This document shows, one piece after another, positions 7,086-17,163 of a DNA stretch of 64,000 nucleotides. The translations under genes were made by a program, and so were the position numbers. The stretch's first letter is position 1; each line of letters begins with the position of its first letter. The notes beneath the pieces are model-generated. The model was given only the letters and a program-made list of their open reading frames with translations, did not search any database and was not told the DNA's origin. This stretch comes from Chitinophaga sp. Ak27 (lineage in GTDB: Bacteria > Bacteroidota > Bacteroidia > Chitinophagales > Chitinophagaceae), in the NCBI RefSeq assembly GCF_012726295.1, contig NZ_JABAOB010000001.1, forward strand, positions 1,550,001 to 1,614,000. Reading direction: 5' to 3'.

Positions 7086-9470
7086 ATGTTACAAAGTCAT
7101 ACTAAAGTCGCCTGGAGGAATCTCCTGAAAAATAAAACCTTTTCGCTGATCAATATAGCCGGACTGTCTATCGGTATGGCGGTAACGATGCTGATTGGGT
7201 TATGGCTTTATGATGAACTTACTTTCAACAAGCACCACGAACATTATAACCGTATTGTTGCCATCAAGCAAAATCAAACCTTCAATGGCGTTACTGGAAC
7301 ACAAAGTGCGGTTCCTTACCTATTGGGCGATGAGATCCGTGATAAATACGGCAGCGACTTTAAATACATCTCCATGGCTTCCTGGCCCTACGACCACCTC
7401 CTGAAATACAACAACCAGGGCATTTTCAAAACGGGTAATTATTTCGAACCGGATTTCCCGGAGATGTTAAGTCTCCATATGCTGAAAGGTACCAGAACCG
7501 GGCTAAAAGATCCGCACTCCATCCTGCTGTCCGCTTCCGCTGCGAAGGCATTATTCGGTGATACCGAGCCACTGGATCAACTGGTTAAATTAGATGGAGG
7601 CACAGACGTAAAAGTCAGCGGGGTATATGAAGATCTCCCTTATAATTCTGACTTTCATGATCTGGCTTTTATGGTCCCCTGGGAATTGATGTTGAGCACT
7701 GAAACCTGGATCCGGGAGATGGAAAATCCGTGGCGGTCCAACTTCACACAAGCCTATGCCCAGCTGGCTGATAATGCCGACCTGGAAAAGGTGTCGGCAA
7801 AAATAAAAGATGTAAAACTGCGTAAAGTACGGGCCGAGGATGCAGCCTTTAAGCCGGAAATCTTCCTGCAGCCGATGAGTGAATGGCATCTGTATGACGC
7901 CTGGAAAGATGGGAAAAATATAGGCGGCAGGATCCAGTTTGTATGGCTTTTTGGTATTATAGGTGTCTTTGTACTGTTATTGGCCTGTATCAACTTTATG
8001 AACCTCAGTACTGCCCGTTCAGAAAAGCGGGCAAAGGAAGTGGGCATCCGGAAGGCGATTGGCTCTATCCGAAGTCAGTTGGTGGCGCAGTTCCTCAGCG
8101 AGTCGATGATCATCGCCATCATCGGATTGATGCTGGCGCTGGTACTGGTACAAGTGAGTTTACCGGCCTTTAACAACATGGCTGATAAAAGAGTAAGTAT
8201 TCCATTTACCCACCCGCTGTTCTGGCTGGCGGCACTGGGCATTACCCTATTTACCGGTTTGCTGGCTGGTAGTTATCCAGCACTCTACTTATCGTCTTTT
8301 GAACCAGTAAAAGTATTAAAAGGCACTTTCCGGGCAGGCCGGCTGGCGGCTATTCCACGCAAAACGATGGTAGTGGTACAATTTGCGGTATCTGTTATCC
8401 TGATCATAGGCACCGTGGTGGTATTCAAACAAATCAAGTTTGCGCAAAGCAGACCTACTGCCTATAGCCGCGAGGGACTGATCACCATTCCTGTTAGAAA
8501 CGAGGAATTGGCAAAAAACTATGAACCTATCCGCCAGGAGTTGATCACATCGGGCGCCATTACTGATATGACATTTTCTTCGGGTTCTACTACAGAAATC
8601 AATGCTGTTAATAATGGGTACACCTGGAAAGGCATGCTGCCCGGCACGCAGGGGAACTTTAACGCCGTAACGGTTTCCCATGATTACGGGAAAACAATTA
8701 ACTGGCAGGTCCTGGATGGCCGCGATTTTTCCAGGACTTATGCCTCAGATACTACCGCTATGATCCTGAATGAATCGGCCGCCAAGTTCATGGGCTTCAA
8801 AAATCCTGTTGGCGAAATTGTGAAAGTAAATGGCAAACCATTTACAGTGATTGGCGTAATAAAAGATATGGTGATGGAATCGCCCTATCGCCCGGTATTC
8901 CGTACTGCATTTACACTGGATTACAACACCAAGCAAAATCTCACTGCCCGGCTTAATCCTGCTAAACAAACCAGCGCCGCGCTGGCACAGGTAGAAGACG
9001 TATTGAAAAAATATAATCCCGGCGTTCCTTTCCTGTATCATTTTGTAGACAATGTTTATGCAGGCAAATTCGATACAGAGCGCCGGATTGGTAAACTGTC
9101 CAGTTTCTTTGCCGTACTCGCTATCTTCATCAGCTGCCTCGGATTATTTGGTATGGCGTCTTTTATGGCAGAACAACGCGTAAAAGAAGTAGGCGTACGT
9201 AAGGTAATGGGCGCTTCTGTATTTAATTTATGGCGCCTGATGACAAAAGATTTTGTGCAGCTGGTACTCATTGCGCTGGTAATTGCCGTACCGGTGGCTT
9301 ATTACTTTATGAGCGACTGGCTGAAAAATTTTGAGTACCGCACAGACATTTCCTGGTGGCTCATCCTGAGCACCTGTGGCGGTGCGCTGCTCATTGCGCT
9401 GCTAACCGTCAGCTATCAATCGATAAGGGCAGCGCTGATGAATCCCGTAAAATCGTTACGATCAGAGTAA
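7086..9470 (+). CDS. ABC transporter permease, MacB/FtsX type
   Basis: A 794-residue inner-membrane protein with two copies of the MacB-type layout. Each has a transmembrane segment, a large periplasmic domain and FtsX-like helices; KEVGIRKAIGSIRSQLVAQF in the middle and KEVGVRKVMGASVFNLW near the end are the paired FtsX signatures. The frame is open 30 codons upstream, but the Met at 7086 starts MLQSHTKVAWRNLLKNKTFS, the standard start of this family, so I prefer it. No ATPase gene is adjacent; such stand-alone permeases are common in Chitinophaga-like genomes and work with a partner elsewhere. The role may be peptide or lipid export or envelope stress. The divergent peptide gene may be coincidental. 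Confidence 0.85.
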   Translation: MLQSHTKVAWRNLLKNKTFSLINIAGLSIGMAVTMLIGLWLYDELTFNKHHEHYNRIVAIKQNQTFNGVTGTQSAVPYLLGDEIRDKYGSDFKYISMASWPYDHLLKYNNQGIFKTGNYFEPDFPEMLSLHMLKGTRTGLKDPHSILLSASAAKALFGDTEPLDQLVKLDGGTDVKVSGVYEDLPYNSDFHDLAFMVPWELMLSTETWIREMENPWRSNFTQAYAQLADNADLEKVSAKIKDVKLRKVRAEDAAFKPEIFLQPMSEWHLYDAWKDGKNIGGRIQFVWLFGIIGVFVLLLACINFMNLSTARSEKRAKEVGIRKAIGSIRSQLVAQFLSESMIIAIIGLMLALVLVQVSLPAFNNMADKRVSIPFTHPLFWLAALGITLFTGLLAGSYPALYLSSFEPVKVLKGTFRAGRLAAIPRKTMVVVQFAVSVILIIGTVVVFKQIKFAQSRPTAYSREGLITIPVRNEELAKNYEPIRQELITSGAITDMTFSSGSTTEINAVNNGYTWKGMLPGTQGNFNAVTVSHDYGKTINWQVLDGRDFSRTYASDTTAMILNESAAKFMGFKNPVGEIVKVNGKPFTVIGVIKDMVMESPYRPVFRTAFTLDYNTKQNLTARLNPAKQTSAALAQVEDVLKKYNPGVPFLYHFVDNVYAGKFDTERRIGKLSSFFAVLAIFISCLGLFGMASFMAEQRVKEVGVRKVMGASVFNLWRLMTKDFVQLVLIALVIAVPVAYYFMSDWLKNFEYRTDISWWLILSTCGGALLIALLTVSYQSIRAALMNPVKSLRSE

Positions 9471-9493
9471 GTATTTATCTCTATAAATAATAA

Positions 9494-9523
9494 AAAAGGA
9501 CAAACCTCGTGGTTTGTCCTTTT
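9494..9523. terminator. Bidirectional intrinsic terminator
   Basis: AAAAGGACAAACC (9494-9506) pairs with GGTTTGTCCTTTT (9511-9523) around the loop TCGT. It has an A-run on the left and a T-run on the right, so it can stop both the permease transcript and the converging exporter transcript. Confidence 0.88.
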
Positions 9524-9544
9524 CTGTCTTAAAAAGCAACCTCA

Positions 9545-10786
9545 TTATTTCTTCACCAGCTCCGGCTGCATGTGCCGGTCGCGGTTCATTACCCGGCTGA
9601 TGAGAATCACACTGATCAGCATACAGGCCGCCCCAATGAGGAAGTGTATTCCCGGGAAATAGAAGGGCGCTTTATCTGTAGTAAAGTACGAGAATGTGCT
9701 GTTCATGATCAATGGACCGATTACAGAAGCGAGGCTCATCAGGCTGGTTAAAGCGCCTTGCAGCTCGCCCTGCTGGTTTGCGGGCGCATGACTTGAAATC
9801 ACGGATTGCAGGGATGGTCCGCAAATACCACCCAGGCAATAAGGCACCAGGAATACGAACATCATCCAGCCTTGCGAAGCAAAGGCAAAGAGTATTAATC
9901 CGAATGTGTAGAGACATAAACCGATGTAGATACTCTTTTCATTCCCGATCTTCGGGTTGATGACCCTGGTTAATCCCGCTTGTACAGCGCCTACCAGTAC
10001 GCCTACTACTGCCAGGGAAATACCCACCATTTGTTCACTCCAGTGAAAACGATAGATGGTAAAGAAGTTCCAGTTACCCTGCACAGACTGTGCTCCCAGG
10101 TAAATCAGGAAAAAGCTGAGCGCCAGGCCACCGATTTCAGGATGGGAAGTTAAAAACTTGAGGGAGCCGAAAGGGTTCGCTCTCTTCCACTCAAATGGAC
10201 GGCGGTTTTCTTTACTCAGGGATTCGGGCAACAGGAAGTAGCCGTACAGGCAGTTGAGTAAACACAATGCCGCCGCCGCGTAAAACGGCGCACGGATACC
10301 CCACTTTGCTAGCAGGGCGCCCAATGCAGGCCCCAGTACAAAGCCCAGCCCAAAGGCTGCGCCAATTAACCCGAAGTTCTTCGCTTTCGTGGTTTCATCG
10401 GTACTTACATCCGCGATGTAGGCAGAAGCCGTAGTAAAGCTGGCGCCGGTAATACCGGCAATTACACGGCCTACAAACAACCATCCAAAAGATGGGGCCA
10501 GGGCCAGGATGACATAGTCTATACCAAAACCGAATAATGATAACAACAATACCGGACGACGGCCATACTTGTCGCTCAGGTTACCCACCACCGGAGCAAA
10601 TGAAAATTGCATGATAGCAAAAACTGATAATAACATAGCGCCATACGGACTGGCCTGATTTACCGGGATGCCTTTCAGTTGGGCAATCAGGTCGGCCATG
10701 ACAGGAATAATTAATCCCCATCCCATTATATCTATCAACAATGTGATAAAAATAAAGCTCATGGCGGCCTTCTTCGATGTTTGCAT
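9545..10786 (-). CDS. MFS exporter, TetA-like (TCR/Tet family)
   Basis: A 413-residue major facilitator protein with about 12 membrane segments. The motif A loop GNLSDKYGRRPVLLLSL after helix 2 and the motif C region GAAFGLGFVLGPALGALLA in helix 5 mark it as a drug/proton antiporter of the DHA1, TetA-like branch. Members expel tetracyclines or other toxic small molecules across the inner membrane. The gene stands alone, with a shared terminator downstream and a 344-base gap upstream. No regulator gene is adjacent. The actual substrate cannot be read from the sequence. Confidence 0.87.
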   Translation of the reverse strand: MQTSKKAAMSFIFITLLIDIMGWGLIIPVMADLIAQLKGIPVNQASPYGAMLLSVFAIMQFSFAPVVGNLSDKYGRRPVLLLSLFGFGIDYVILALAPSFGWLFVGRVIAGITGASFTTASAYIADVSTDETTKAKNFGLIGAAFGLGFVLGPALGALLAKWGIRAPFYAAAALCLLNCLYGYFLLPESLSKENRRPFEWKRANPFGSLKFLTSHPEIGGLALSFFLIYLGAQSVQGNWNFFTIYRFHWSEQMVGISLAVVGVLVGAVQAGLTRVINPKIGNEKSIYIGLCLYTFGLILFAFASQGWMMFVFLVPYCLGGICGPSLQSVISSHAPANQQGELQGALTSLMSLASVIGPLIMNSTFSYFTTDKAPFYFPGIHFLIGAACMLISVILISRVMNRDRHMQPELVKK

Positions 10787-11130
10787 AAAATTTGGAGATT
10801 TACGGGTTTGGCTGTTTAGATACTAATAACGATACAATAATGGTTTCCCTCCACCACTGAAGAATCCATTATCGAAATTAGCAGTACATTCTTCTTTCTT
10901 AAAATGTGTTTAGGTTAGCATACGGACATTATCGGTAAAAGCACCAGTTCCACCGGTAAAAACGGCAAACAACAAAAATAAGAAAAACCAGGAAATCCTT
11001 GATGGCTGGGCTAAATAGTTGTTATAACATTTTTATTTTTTCCTGTTCACCAGCAAAATTACCGGCAAAATAATAGCCCCCCGCCTACAACAGAGGGCTG
11101 TTAACAATAAACCGGATCCTGTAAAATAAA
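10787..11130. other. Intergenic stretch without a recognised gene
   Basis: These 344 bases lie between the exporter start and the GH105 stop. Only very short open frames occur (for example a 23-codon one in the 10990-11075 area, with no family features). The stretch must hold the exporter promoter and the end of the GH105 transcript. A weak AGCCC/GGGCT hairpin near 11075-11100 is the only candidate terminator. I see no repeat or structured RNA. Confidence 0.6.
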
Positions 11131-12246
11131 TCATTTTAATTTATACACTTCTGTACCGGCCAGCAGGAAACAACCCAATCCATAATCCTCGAAGTCGGGT
11201 ACTTTATCGAAAGTCACCGGCTGACCATCTTTGGGCTCTTTACCCGTTCCCTGTACATATCCGAGGCGGCCATTGGTATCCACACATTGGGTCGACAATG
11301 TTTTCCAGGCCCTGGTAATAGCCGGCAGATATTCATTGCGGGGTAATAATCCATGGTTAATGCCCCAGGCCATGCCGTATACAAAAAGCGCGGTGCCTGT
11401 CAATTCCAGTCCACCGTAATCGCCGGGATCCTTTAAACTTACGTTCCAGGCACCATCAGTGCGTTGTAGCGACAATAACGCAGCCAGCATATCACGATAA
11501 TCCCGGAGATATTCCCCGTAGTGAGGATCACTGGCGGGCAATAATTCCAGCGTGCGCACCAGCGCCGCCACCACCCAGCCATTCCCCCGGCTCCAATAAC
11601 AAGGCTTACCAGCCGAGGTAGTATACGGAGGTACAAAGTCCTTGTCGCGCCACCACAAATGATCGGCGGCATTGTATAATCCCTTCTCTCCATGGTGGTA
11701 TTTCGTATAGGCATACATGGTATACATACGGTTAAAATAGCTGCTGTCCTTATACACTATCCCCAGCCGGGCATATACCGGCATCGCCATTTGCAGGGCA
11801 TCAATCCACCACCAGTCGTCCACTTTTGAAGAGGCTTTCATGTTGTCCATTGCCGCCTTGATATCGCGGATCCGCTCATCCTTTTTGTCTAACAGGTACA
11901 GGTCGATATAAGTTTGTCCGCAACATTGGTTATCCGCATTCCTCACGGAGGAACCACCCCATAAACCCCACTGGTGGCTGTTGCCCCAGGATACGGCATA
12001 GTCATAATACGCCGGCTGCCGGTCTATGCCATACAGCGCCATCAGCCCTTCATAGTAAACCGCCCGGGTCCAAAGGTTGGAAGGCCGTTCCTTATTGGTA
12101 AAGGTAGGCTTACCGGGATCCGGCCACTTTTGCATAAAATACTGATTGGCTAATTGCAACTGTGATAAAATCGCTTTACGCGGCGGCAGCTGCTGTGCAA
12201 ATACCAACTGGCTAAAAAGGCAAAAAACAATGTACCCGTATCTCAT
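11131..12246 (-). CDS. Unsaturated rhamnogalacturonyl hydrolase (GH105/GH88 type)
   Basis: A 371-residue secreted enzyme with a cleavable signal (ending FAQQ) and the (alpha/alpha)6-barrel features of the YteR/GH105 family: WTRAVYYEGLMALYG, DDWWWIDALQMAMPVYA with the likely catalytic Asp, and YWSRGNGWVVAAL. Members remove the unsaturated uronic acid left at the end of pectin fragments by lyases, by hydrating the double bond. Length is normal for the family. It is a single gene with 103 bases to the regulator at 12350. The window also holds a GH28 at 17164, so pectin use is plausible, although no pectate lyase is present. Confidence 0.88.
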   Translation of the reverse strand: MRYGYIVFCLFSQLVFAQQLPPRKAILSQLQLANQYFMQKWPDPGKPTFTNKERPSNLWTRAVYYEGLMALYGIDRQPAYYDYAVSWGNSHQWGLWGGSSVRNADNQCCGQTYIDLYLLDKKDERIRDIKAAMDNMKASSKVDDWWWIDALQMAMPVYARLGIVYKDSSYFNRMYTMYAYTKYHHGEKGLYNAADHLWWRDKDFVPPYTTSAGKPCYWSRGNGWVVAALVRTLELLPASDPHYGEYLRDYRDMLAALLSLQRTDGAWNVSLKDPGDYGGLELTGTALFVYGMAWGINHGLLPRNEYLPAITRAWKTLSTQCVDTNGRLGYVQGTGKEPKDGQPVTFDKVPDFEDYGLGCFLLAGTEVYKLK

Positions 12247-12349
12247 CTGGCTATTGGTTATTATTAACGTGGAATGGACAGAATATACAACTTCTGTTTA
12301 ACTGTCAATTTAACAATTAAATATAAGCTATGCAATAACCGGGAATATT

Positions 12350-13060
12350 TTATTTCTTTAGCAGGCGATTGTTGATGATTTTCTCCATCACTGCTTCTTT
12401 CTGATACTTGCTCACCGGCACCTGGTGCGGACCTACATGCAGGATGTTGCCTTCGATAGCGGTGATACATTTCATATTCACGAGGTATGACTTATGTGGC
12501 TGAATAAACTGCCGGGGGGGCAACATATCTAACACCGACTTCAGGGTCGCATGGGTGATCATCTTTTTGTCGGTGGTATATACCGCCACATAATTTTCCA
12601 GGGCTTCCACCAGCAGGATCTCGTCATACAACACTTTTTCGAGGCGGTTGTCTGTCTTAATAAAAACATAGGGGGGTAAGGAAGTATCCTGGCTGGCAAA
12701 ATAATCATATGCCTTATTAGCTGCCTTTAAAAAACGTTCAAACGAAATCGGTTTTAGCAGGTAGTCCAGTACGTCCAGTTCAAACCCTTGCATGGCGTAC
12801 CTCTCATAGGCAGTAGTAAAAATAACGCGGGGAGGATTTGGGAAATTCTTAAGGAATTCAACACCAGAAATATAAGGCATTTCTATATCGAGAAACAACA
12901 GGTCCACAGGTTGTTGCTTTAGCACGGTATTCAGTTGTACGGCATCTTCGCAAATGGCCACCACTTCCAGGAACCCGGTTTTCTCTGCATATCCCTGTAG
13001 CCCTTTCCATGCCAGGGGTTCGTCGTCAGTAATGACACATCGGATGCTTATGTTACTCAT
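12350..13060 (-). CDS. LytTR-family response regulator
   Basis: A 236-residue regulator. The receiver domain (about residues 6-120) has the acidic pair in TDDEP, the phosphorylation Asp in LLFLDIEMP and the Lys in LLKPISFERF. The C-terminal LytTR DNA-binding domain (about 135-232) shows FIKTDNRLEKV, ALENYVAVYT and FIQPHKSYLVNMKCI. Its start overlaps the stop of the kinase gene by one base, so the two are coupled and act as a pair. Together with the acyltransferase gene upstream they form a three-gene minus-strand unit, which suggests a role in cell-surface modification, but no target site could be identified. Confidence 0.92.
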   Translation of the reverse strand: MSNISIRCVITDDEPLAWKGLQGYAEKTGFLEVVAICEDAVQLNTVLKQQPVDLLFLDIEMPYISGVEFLKNFPNPPRVIFTTAYERYAMQGFELDVLDYLLKPISFERFLKAANKAYDYFASQDTSLPPYVFIKTDNRLEKVLYDEILLVEALENYVAVYTTDKKMITHATLKSVLDMLPPRQFIQPHKSYLVNMKCITAIEGNILHVGPHQVPVSKYQKEAVMEKIINNRLLKK

Positions 13061-14085
13061 CAGCGTAAAGTAAGTTTTAATGCGGCCACGAAAGTATTGT
13101 CTTGTATCTGGGTTGTCAGCGTATGTTTATCAGGGTACAACAGCTCCAGCCGGCGTTTCAGATTTTCCAACCCGATACCACCAGTCTTAGCTCCCGGAAC
13201 ATGCGCTGGTATGTCGTTGCTAACGGAAAAAAGTATCCCATCATCTGCCTGTTGCATGGCAATATTCACCTTGAAGTGGCCGCCAGCATACTTAAACGCA
13301 TTTTCCGCCAACGGGAGGAAAAGTAAAGGGTATACCTGCTGACTCCCCAGCTGTTCATCAAAATGTACAGACAATTGCAGCTTTGAAGAAGACCGGATCT
13401 GCTGCAAGTCGATAAAATGCCGGAGGTATTGTATCTCGCTGCTGATATCCACCATCTCCTGCTGATCGTAAAGCTGGTAGCGTAATAGCTCCGCAAACCG
13501 CTCCACCGTTTTTTTGGCAGCTGCCACATCTTCATCCATCTGGAAGTAAATGGTGTTTAAAGCATTGAAGAGAAAATGCGGATGATACTGCGCTTTCAGG
13601 AACTTCAACTCTGTGGCCAACTTGTCGTTGGTAATTTTTTCCAGCTGCAGCCGGTTCTGCACATAGGCCTGCAAATATCCATTACTGCGCCGGAAACCGT
13701 AATAGATGAGGGCATACAATAACGGGATCACATTAATATCTGCCAGGTCGAACCATTGCAAACCGTCATCTGTGAGTGCTGCTAATGGCGTTAGGAATAA
13801 GTTCTGTATCACGATACTCAGTAAAAAGGTAGCCCCCAGCTCCCTGGCAATTCTTCCGGTGGTAAAATTGGATTGCCATTTTTTGTCAAAATAACGCAAC
13901 AAGACATTGAGTAGCCATAAGAAGAGATAAGCGACCAGGATACTCATGCCCACCTCTGTGATGTTGAGCCGGAGCGGACGATGCCAGAACCGCATCCCGG
14001 AAAGGCTGTCCGTGAGCAGCCGGATCGTGTAATATACCAATGCGCCGTAAATGGCCGGGAAAATATATCTCCAGAAAATTTTCAT
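13060..14085 (-). CDS. LytS/YehU-type sensor histidine kinase
   Basis: A 341-residue membrane kinase. The first 150 residues hold about four hydrophobic segments without a large extracellular sensor. The kinase part has the His-box LKAQYHPHFLFNALNTIYF with the phosphorylated His, the N-box LPLAENAFKYA and the G-box GGIGLENLKRRLELLYP, which define the His_kinase/HATPase pair of the LytS group. The partner is the overlapping LytTR regulator downstream. The acyltransferase gene starts 22 bases upstream of this gene. The signal sensed is not evident. Confidence 0.92.
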   Translation of the reverse strand: MKIFWRYIFPAIYGALVYYTIRLLTDSLSGMRFWHRPLRLNITEVGMSILVAYLFLWLLNVLLRYFDKKWQSNFTTGRIARELGATFLLSIVIQNLFLTPLAALTDDGLQWFDLADINVIPLLYALIYYGFRRSNGYLQAYVQNRLQLEKITNDKLATELKFLKAQYHPHFLFNALNTIYFQMDEDVAAAKKTVERFAELLRYQLYDQQEMVDISSEIQYLRHFIDLQQIRSSSKLQLSVHFDEQLGSQQVYPLLFLPLAENAFKYAGGHFKVNIAMQQADDGILFSVSNDIPAHVPGAKTGGIGLENLKRRLELLYPDKHTLTTQIQDNTFVAALKLTLR

Positions 14086-14107
14086 ACTATCAGTAAGTTA
14101 CAACTAT

Positions 14108-15319
14108 TTAAGCGCCGATAGTTAAAACTGGTGGGGTATTGACCACTACGGCATTTTCTTCAATGGGTTTCTTTTGTGGCAGCGGCTTCATTCCAAATAA
14201 CAAGCGCATAACAGCATATGGCCGGATAAACAAATGGAAGATAGTCATGCTGATGAAAAATGTGACCACTACCGTAAAAAGGTATTTCATACCTATACCA
14301 TCGGATACCTGTACCAGGTAATAGGTCAATACAACGATCACTGTTTGATGTAATATATAAAACGGGTATACGGCCTCGTTCACATAGCCTAACACGCGGC
14401 TGGGCTTATTGAGGTATTTCTTCCCGTAACCAATGGCGGTAAATACCCACATCCAGGCGCACACTGCATGTATGGCTACTGCCAGGTACCTCATCCCCAT
14501 GGGAAAGCCCGGCAAAAAGTGGATAGCGTCCAGGTGATTCCAGCGCAGGTAGTCGATAAATACCAGGCTAACAAAGCCAATGGCGAGCGATAAACGGCGA
14601 TTGCGTTCCAGGCTGTTCATCAACACCGGGCAGGCAATGCACAGGAAGCCTGCCAGCAGGAATAGCAAATAATAAGGCGCATACAGGTAATCGTGTACCA
14701 GGTCGCCCGTTGCACGATACTTAAACACCAACGAAGCATACAATACTACGCTGGGCAGCATTAACAGGTATACCCGCGCCCCTTTGGCCAACAGGGTACA
14801 CCGTTGTAAAAACCGTTGCCCGCCCGGCTTGCCCAGCCATACAAAAAGTGGGGCGCAAACAATATCATATACCAGCAGGTAGCATATAAACCACAGGTGA
14901 TGCCAGCTCATATTGCCTTTGGGATATACGCCGGTGCTAAACATTTCTCCGTAAAAATGCCAGAAATTGCCTTTATATCCCTGGGTAAGCCTTTCCAGGT
15001 ATACCTGCGGCGGTACAATGACTAGTATTCCCAGTAACAGCGGGATGAACAGGCGGCGGAAACGCAGGCCCAGGAAGCCGCCACCGGTTCTATGCTGCAG
15101 CATATAATAGCTGACCGTACCGGAAATAAAGAAAAGTAGGGGCATGCGGAAGCGGTGCAGGAAATCATTCATTTCCAACAGCACATGGCTGGTATCGGGA
15201 TTCTTGATATGCCATTCCCAGTAGGCCACATAAGGCATGGCCGAATGGAAAAACAATACGCCAATGATGGCGATAATGCGAAGCCAGTCGAGGTAAGTTT
15301 GTCGGGAAGAGGTTTGCAT
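14108..15319 (-). CDS. Membrane acyltransferase (acyltransferase 3 family)
   Basis: A 403-residue protein with about ten membrane segments and the family start TYLDWLRIIAIIGVLFFHSA, where the Arg and the His belong to the acyl-transfer motif. FFISGTVSYYML follows, as is usual. The family transfers acetyl or other acyl groups to sugars of glycans, lipopolysaccharide or glucans at the membrane. It is the first gene of the unit with the kinase and LytTR regulator, only 22 bases from the kinase, so the two-component pair may be autogenously co-expressed with it. The acceptor is unknown. Confidence 0.85.
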   Translation of the reverse strand: MQTSSRQTYLDWLRIIAIIGVLFFHSAMPYVAYWEWHIKNPDTSHVLLEMNDFLHRFRMPLLFFISGTVSYYMLQHRTGGGFLGLRFRRLFIPLLLGILVIVPPQVYLERLTQGYKGNFWHFYGEMFSTGVYPKGNMSWHHLWFICYLLVYDIVCAPLFVWLGKPGGQRFLQRCTLLAKGARVYLLMLPSVVLYASLVFKYRATGDLVHDYLYAPYYLLFLLAGFLCIACPVLMNSLERNRRLSLAIGFVSLVFIDYLRWNHLDAIHFLPGFPMGMRYLAVAIHAVCAWMWVFTAIGYGKKYLNKPSRVLGYVNEAVYPFYILHQTVIVVLTYYLVQVSDGIGMKYLFTVVVTFFISMTIFHLFIRPYAVMRLLFGMKPLPQKKPIEENAVVVNTPPVLTIGA

Positions 15320-15408
15320 GATGATAATTTTCTACAAACCTATCCCCCTGCCGCCCGGTGGAAAAAGATATTTGACGGATGGACAGTTTTTGTTGGTCAA
15401 TAGACAAA

Positions 15409-17058
15409 TCATACCCAGGCGGGCGCCTGGTAAATACGCTGAATAATATCATCCATGGGTGTTTCTGGCGCCAGGGCGCCCCAGGTGATATTCCTGTCGG
15501 CCGAAAGCCGGGCCTGGCAGAATGCCTGCGCTACGGGCGCAGGGGCAATGCGGATCAACTCAATGGCCTGCATGGTCAGGGCCATTTTCTCTACAATAGC
15601 GCGGGCATTGTATTCCAGGTAAGCCGGCTGCGCCAGCAGCTGTTGTAGCTGCCCCAGCTGTTTATCTAAGCGGGGATCCTGTCCCTGTGCTTTCGTATAG
15701 TAATTCATGAGCGCTTCCAGGCTCCTGGGTTCCTTGTGCATAGACCGGAGCACATCCAATGCCTGGATATTGCCCGAGCCTTCCCAGATGGCATTTACGG
15801 GGACATCGCGGTATAAACGCGGGAGTATCGATTCCTCCACATAGCCATTGCCGCCCAGGCATTCCACGGCCTCCCCCAGCGCCAGTACCGCCCTTTTGGT
15901 ATTCCAGAATTTACCGATAGCAGTGGCGATGCGTGTGAAATAAATCGCTTCTTCATTTTGCACCGCGTCGTCGAAGCCTGCTGCCAGCCGCATAGCCAAA
16001 GTGGTAGCGGCTTCCGACTCCAGGCACAGGTCGGCCACCACGTTTTTCATGAGTGGTTGTCCGATCAATTTTTTCCCGAAAGCACTTCTGTGATTACAAT
16101 GATGAATAACTTCTGTTAAGGCGCGCTGTAGGGTGGCTGCAGAGCCTACCGCACAATCCAGGCGGGTATGCCGCACCATTTCCATGATGCTGGCCACTCC
16201 CCTGCCTTCTTCCCCGATCATCTTTCCCCAGGCAGCATGAAATTCTACTTCTGCGGAGGCGTTGGATTTATTGCCCAGTTTGTCTTTCAGCCGTTGGAAA
16301 TAGAGCTTGTTTTTTTCTCCTGTTGGCGTAAACCGCGGCACCAGGAAGCAGCTCAGCCCTTTGCTTGTTTGGGCCAGCACCAGGAAGGCATCGCTCATAG
16401 GCGCACTGCAAAACCATTTGCGGCCGGTAATTTTATAACTGCCATCACCCGCCGGCAGGGCAAAAGTAATATTAGCCCGCACATCGCTGCCTCCTTGCGG
16501 TTCGGTCATGGCCATGCCGAAGGTGACGCCCTTTTTTTCGAAATAAGGAAGGTGTCGCTCGTCGTAGGTATTGGATAATACCAGGGGTAGCCATTCCTTT
16601 GCGATGTCGCCGGCTATCTTCAGCGAGGGTACTGCAGCAAATGTCATGGTAAGCGGACAGCTGCTGCCTTCGTCGATTTGCTGCTTCAGGTAAGCCAGCA
16701 GGCTGTGTGCCACGTAGGCGCCGGGCAGCTCCGTCCAGGCAATGGAATGAAATCCGTACCGGATGGCTACGGTCATCATTTCGTGGTAAGCGGGATGGTA
16801 TTCTACCACGTCGAGGCGATTACCGGAGCGATCGTGGGTTTTTAATACTGGCCCATATTTATTAGCCAGTTCCCCTGCCTGTATCATTTGCCGGCTGCCC
16901 ATAACCGCGCCAAAAGCAGCGCCCAGCTCCAACGCCCAGCCACCGCCGTAGGCCTTCACCGCCTGCTGTAAGGCGGCATGGGTGGTAAAAGAATTGTAGT
17001 CGGCCAATACAGGCGCCTGGTTCAGCGAAGTCTGGAAATCAAAATCGTAGGGCAACAT
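15409..17058 (-). CDS. AidB-like acyl-CoA dehydrogenase
   Basis: A 549-residue flavoprotein, close to the length of E. coli AidB (541). Visible features are MTEPQGGSDVRANI (FAD and substrate contact region), ALGEAVECLGGNGYVEESI and YRDVPVNAIWEGSGNIQALD, typical of the AidB branch with its longer N-terminal part. E. coli AidB is induced in the adaptive response to alkylation and has isovaleryl-CoA dehydrogenase activity. There is no ada or alkB neighbour here. The gene has 89 bases to the acyltransferase downstream and is divergent from the GH28 gene, so it is probably transcribed alone. Confidence 0.85.
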   Translation of the reverse strand: MLPYDFDFQTSLNQAPVLADYNSFTTHAALQQAVKAYGGGWALELGAAFGAVMGSRQMIQAGELANKYGPVLKTHDRSGNRLDVVEYHPAYHEMMTVAIRYGFHSIAWTELPGAYVAHSLLAYLKQQIDEGSSCPLTMTFAAVPSLKIAGDIAKEWLPLVLSNTYDERHLPYFEKKGVTFGMAMTEPQGGSDVRANITFALPAGDGSYKITGRKWFCSAPMSDAFLVLAQTSKGLSCFLVPRFTPTGEKNKLYFQRLKDKLGNKSNASAEVEFHAAWGKMIGEEGRGVASIMEMVRHTRLDCAVGSAATLQRALTEVIHHCNHRSAFGKKLIGQPLMKNVVADLCLESEAATTLAMRLAAGFDDAVQNEEAIYFTRIATAIGKFWNTKRAVLALGEAVECLGGNGYVEESILPRLYRDVPVNAIWEGSGNIQALDVLRSMHKEPRSLEALMNYYTKAQGQDPRLDKQLGQLQQLLAQPAYLEYNARAIVEKMALTMQAIELIRIAPAPVAQAFCQARLSADRNITWGALAPETPMDDIIQRIYQAPAWV

Positions 17059-17163
17059 AGTCGTATGTTTTGGCTATCTAAATTTAACGAAATAAGGCAT
17101 TGCGTTTATCCTGCAAAACGATTAACATTGCAGCCACCTGCTGACAAGGTAAAATGACTTAAC